Under the pieces are notes generated by a model. That model searched no databases. It saw only the letters and a program-made list of their open reading frames with translations, and was not told where the DNA came from. Both the position numbers and the translations under genes were made by a program. Below, in pieces: positions 5,488 to 7,597 of a DNA stretch of 7,597 nt; the stretch's first letter is position 1; each line of letters begins with the position of its first letter. Source of the DNA: Spirochaetia bacterium (GTDB lineage: Bacteria > Spirochaetota > Leptospirae > Leptospirales > Leptonemataceae); assembly GCA_016195395.1 (NCBI GenBank), contig JACPZR010000315.1, forward strand, positions 1 to 7,597, given 5' to 3'.

Positions 5488-7253
5488 GTCAGACATTCTG
5501 GAATGTTCATTTTGTAGAGCTGCGCGTCATCGGTTCTTCCCAAGAGAATTCCTTTCTGTTTCACTTTGGCCAGCACATGGCGCACCTGTCGATCTGTCTC
5601 AAGCTGCCGAAGCTTCGAATCCTCCGTTACTAGAACATAGGCGGCGGGGCGGGTCTTGTGGTCGATGGGGAAGACTTCGTTGGTTATGGGAACGTAGACA
5701 CTCAAAAGGTCCATCGCGTGGATGGGAGCGCCTGCGGGGACGCGGGCCGCCAGAGCTGCAACTGCCGCAGTGGGACGGGATACCGGGAACGCTAGAAACG
5801 GCTCATGCTTCTCGTTGGCTGCGGCGCGAAACACAAGGCACAGACACAGTAACACGAGGCCCGGGCGGAGTTCGCTCCACGCGGGGAATCTGGCCATGAC
5901 GTTCTTGATGGAGCTTGGCAGTGAGCGGATTGCATCACTGGGGAGACCAGCGCGCCCCTCATCCTTCGTGTGCTCGCCGAGCTCCCCGTACTCGGCTGCC
6001 TCAATGGTGGGATACAAGCGCTCGAGGAGACCGTAGAAGACATACGGCAGGATTGTGTACATGTAGTAGGTGGTCACAAGATCGTGCATGAAGTGCTGCG
6101 TTGCGAGCGCATGCATTGTCAGGATAGGAAGAAATACGATTAGCGCATAACGCGCATTCAGAAGAGGCAGGAAGGCGAACGGCACAAAGAGCGCAGCGTA
6201 CTTTGGAAGGGATGCTGTGAGTTTCAAGAGAACAATGCCGGGGTGAAGGAGCAGGTACTGAACGATGTCGAGGGGCGTCTTACCATAGGCCCCCCAGTAC
6301 GAGACCAGAAAGCGCGATTCGTGTTCACCGGACATCCACGGCATGACGATGCGGGTGAGCAGTATAAACCACACCAATGATGCGCTAAGAATTGCTGCAC
6401 CCTCGCGGCGCCTCGTTGGCGTAGCTACCAGATAGAGGCCAAAAAGCGCCGTGTAAACGGAGACGTCTTCCTTTATGGATAAAGTCCAGAGCAATCCTGC
6501 GGCCAGCCAGAGATATTTCTGTTTTCGGACGCCGGCAAACATGAGGAAAGCGCCGGGCAGAACGGCGATTTCAAAGTGGTTGGATATCGTGAAATTGTAG
6601 AACACGGGGAAGACGGCAAAGCACACGCTGAGGAGAAGAGCGTTCAAGTGTCTGAACGGATCGCTTCCTGCAAAAACAAGCGCCAGAAAATAGAATGAAA
6701 CCACGCCGCTCGTGGCCCAGACGGCCAGGGTGTAACCGTAATGCTCGAGCGTGCTGCTCCATACCGCAGACGGCATGAACGTGACAAGGATCGGCGCGAA
6801 GTGGTGCCAGAGATAGAATCCCGTTCCGTTGGCCGCCACAAAGTAATTTGAATCTAGAAAACGTCCGCTGCTCCTGAAGCTTGAAATGACGTGGGAAATT
6901 CCCGTGTAGTCGTGAGCCGCGTAGATAAAGGACTGAAATGTACGGTGGTGAAATACGGCGCCTGCAGTCAGATGTGAAATGGCAAGACCCAACAAGAGAA
7001 TCAAGCAGACGTTACGCACAATGACGCCGCTCGCCAGAGGTGACGTTATGCCTTTGTTTTTGAAGGCGGCATAAAAATACGCGAGAGAGGCCAGAAGCGA
7101 GCCGTACTCAAGAACCCGCTCTGCCGTGGTGGGAAATTGCGGCATGCGCTCCCAGAAAAGCCAGACGGGAGACACATACATCAAGGCCAGAGCAGCAGGC
7201 GTAAGGGCTGCAAAAACAAACCAAGCGTTGGTTTTTGTACTTCCCGGGGACAT
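5466..7253 (-). CDS. DUF2079-family polytopic membrane protein (predicted GT-C-like)
   Basis: This 595-residue membrane protein has roughly ten or more hydrophobic helices up to about residue 410, another near 464-477, and a soluble C-terminal part (about 480-595). The DUF2079 pattern is visible in order: HDYTGISHVISS (114-125), where an Asp lies in the first long outer loop; GTGFYLWHHFAPILVTFMP (143-161); NHFEIAVLPGAFLMFA (225-240); and a short KEDV (261-264). The C-terminal region with VPAGAPIHAMDLLSVY and AAYVLVTEDSK also fits the family. DUF2079 proteins resemble GT-C glycosyltransferases, which use lipid-linked sugars, but the reaction is not established. Two oddities are a charged linker (about 418-458) between the last helices and a CxxC (C587, C590) eight residues from the end. 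The start has only a weak ribosome-binding site. Still, an in-frame TGA at 7281-7283 blocks any longer frame with ATG, and the next Met (25) would cut the first helix. gltX ends 22 bases upstream, so the two may be cotranscribed. Confidence 0.88.
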   Translation of the reverse strand: MSPGSTKTNAWFVFAALTPAALALMYVSPVWLFWERMPQFPTTAERVLEYGSLLASLAYFYAAFKNKGITSPLASGVIVRNVCLILLLGLAISHLTAGAVFHHRTFQSFIYAAHDYTGISHVISSFRSSGRFLDSNYFVAANGTGFYLWHHFAPILVTFMPSAVWSSTLEHYGYTLAVWATSGVVSFYFLALVFAGSDPFRHLNALLLSVCFAVFPVFYNFTISNHFEIAVLPGAFLMFAGVRKQKYLWLAAGLLWTLSIKEDVSVYTALFGLYLVATPTRRREGAAILSASLVWFILLTRIVMPWMSGEHESRFLVSYWGAYGKTPLDIVQYLLLHPGIVLLKLTASLPKYAALFVPFAFLPLLNARYALIVFLPILTMHALATQHFMHDLVTTYYMYTILPYVFYGLLERLYPTIEAAEYGELGEHTKDEGRAGLPSDAIRSLPSSIKNVMARFPAWSELRPGLVLLCLCLVFRAAANEKHEPFLAFPVSRPTAAVAALAARVPAGAPIHAMDLLSVYVPITNEVFPIDHKTRPAAYVLVTEDSKLRQLETDRQVRHVLAKVKQKGILLGRTDDAQLYKMNIPECLTCDLPER

Positions 7254-7275
7254 GCCAGACCCAAGGGCCAGATGA

Positions 7276-7597
7276 TTACGTCAGGCCCGCTTCTTTGCTG
7301 ATGGCCTGAACGCGCTTGAGAATCTCATCGCAACCGATGATGGCAAACAGCGTGGGCAGTTCCAATCCGTGTGTGGACCCGGTGGTAGCCACGCGGATGG
7401 TCATGAAGAGAGATTTTCCCTTGGCGCCTGTTTTTTCACCCACTGACTTCATGAGAGCCGTAAACGCGGCCGGTTCAGCGGGGCGCTCCGACTTTATCAA
7501 ATCCGTAAAAGCGGCGATCACAGCCGGCGCTTCCGGCGCCTGCATCATCGTCTGGGCCTCTCCCTCTTCGAGTGTCACGGTGGTCTTGAGGAGTTCA
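7276..7597 (-). CDS. gltX: Glutamate--tRNA ligase, C-terminal end (5' truncated by window edge)
   Basis: This is the last 106 residues of glutamyl-tRNA synthetase, the class I enzyme that charges tRNA-Glu (and tRNA-Gln in many bacteria). The fragment covers the end of the helical anticodon-binding domain. It has the diagnostic GltX stretch TGAKGKSLFMTIRVATTGSTHGLELPTL followed by IIGCDEILKRVQAI, matching the family pattern of a KGK, an (I/L)R(V/L)A.TG and GP.L..LL.LLG. Gly-Leu replaces the more usual Gly-Pro after the THG. The HIGH and KMSKS catalytic motifs lie off the right edge. The frame is open from 7596 to the TAA at 7276-7278, with no internal stop. The DUF2079 gene follows on the same strand after 22 bases, with no hairpin that looks like a terminator between them. 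An alternative reading as GlnS is unlikely, because GlnS ends in a beta-barrel domain. Confidence 0.9.
   Translation of the reverse strand, partial: ELLKTTVTLEEGEAQTMMQAPEAPAVIAAFTDLIKSERPAEPAAFTALMKSVGEKTGAKGKSLFMTIRVATTGSTHGLELPTLFAIIGCDEILKRVQAISKEAGLT

Overview
This is an ordinary-looking stretch of bacterial chromosome with seven protein genes packed almost end to end. No gap between genes exceeds about 105 bases, and I see no RNA gene, mobile element, CRISPR array or phage signature. By eye the base composition is moderately GC-rich. One protein has a Sec signal peptide and looks periplasmic, which suggests a Gram-negative-type bacterium. The housekeeping genes (valS, purD, gltX) are ubiquitous, so I cannot name a phylum. 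The scattered gene order would fit an environmental or metagenome-derived lineage.

Layout: the left edge holds the 3' end of valS (+). It meets, tail to tail, a minus-strand gene for a secreted protein with an N-terminal CsgG/FlgO-like domain and C-terminal TPR repeats. That gene is divergent from purD (+), across a 104-base intergenic region. purD opens a three-gene cassette: purD, an unrecognised 278-residue protein, and a six-TM class III adenylate cyclase. Both internal junctions are TGATG, where stop and start share one base, so the three are almost certainly one mRNA and probably translationally coupled. The cyclase meets, again tail to tail, a minus-strand DUF2079-type polytopic membrane protein. 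That gene lies 22 bases downstream of the 3' end of gltX, which runs off the right edge.

Most notable points: (1) both convergent junctions have the same form, a CTAG tetranucleotide giving each strand its own TAG stop, with a short inverted repeat folding over the stops; (2) purine biosynthesis (PurD) and a membrane cyclase that uses ATP are tightly linked through an uncharacterised protein; (3) purD lacks a well-placed Shine-Dalgarno sequence and instead has an imperfect hairpin ending three bases before its ATG. I did not find a convincing new defence, mobile or RNA-based system. The best candidate for new biology is the purD / unknown / cyclase cassette.
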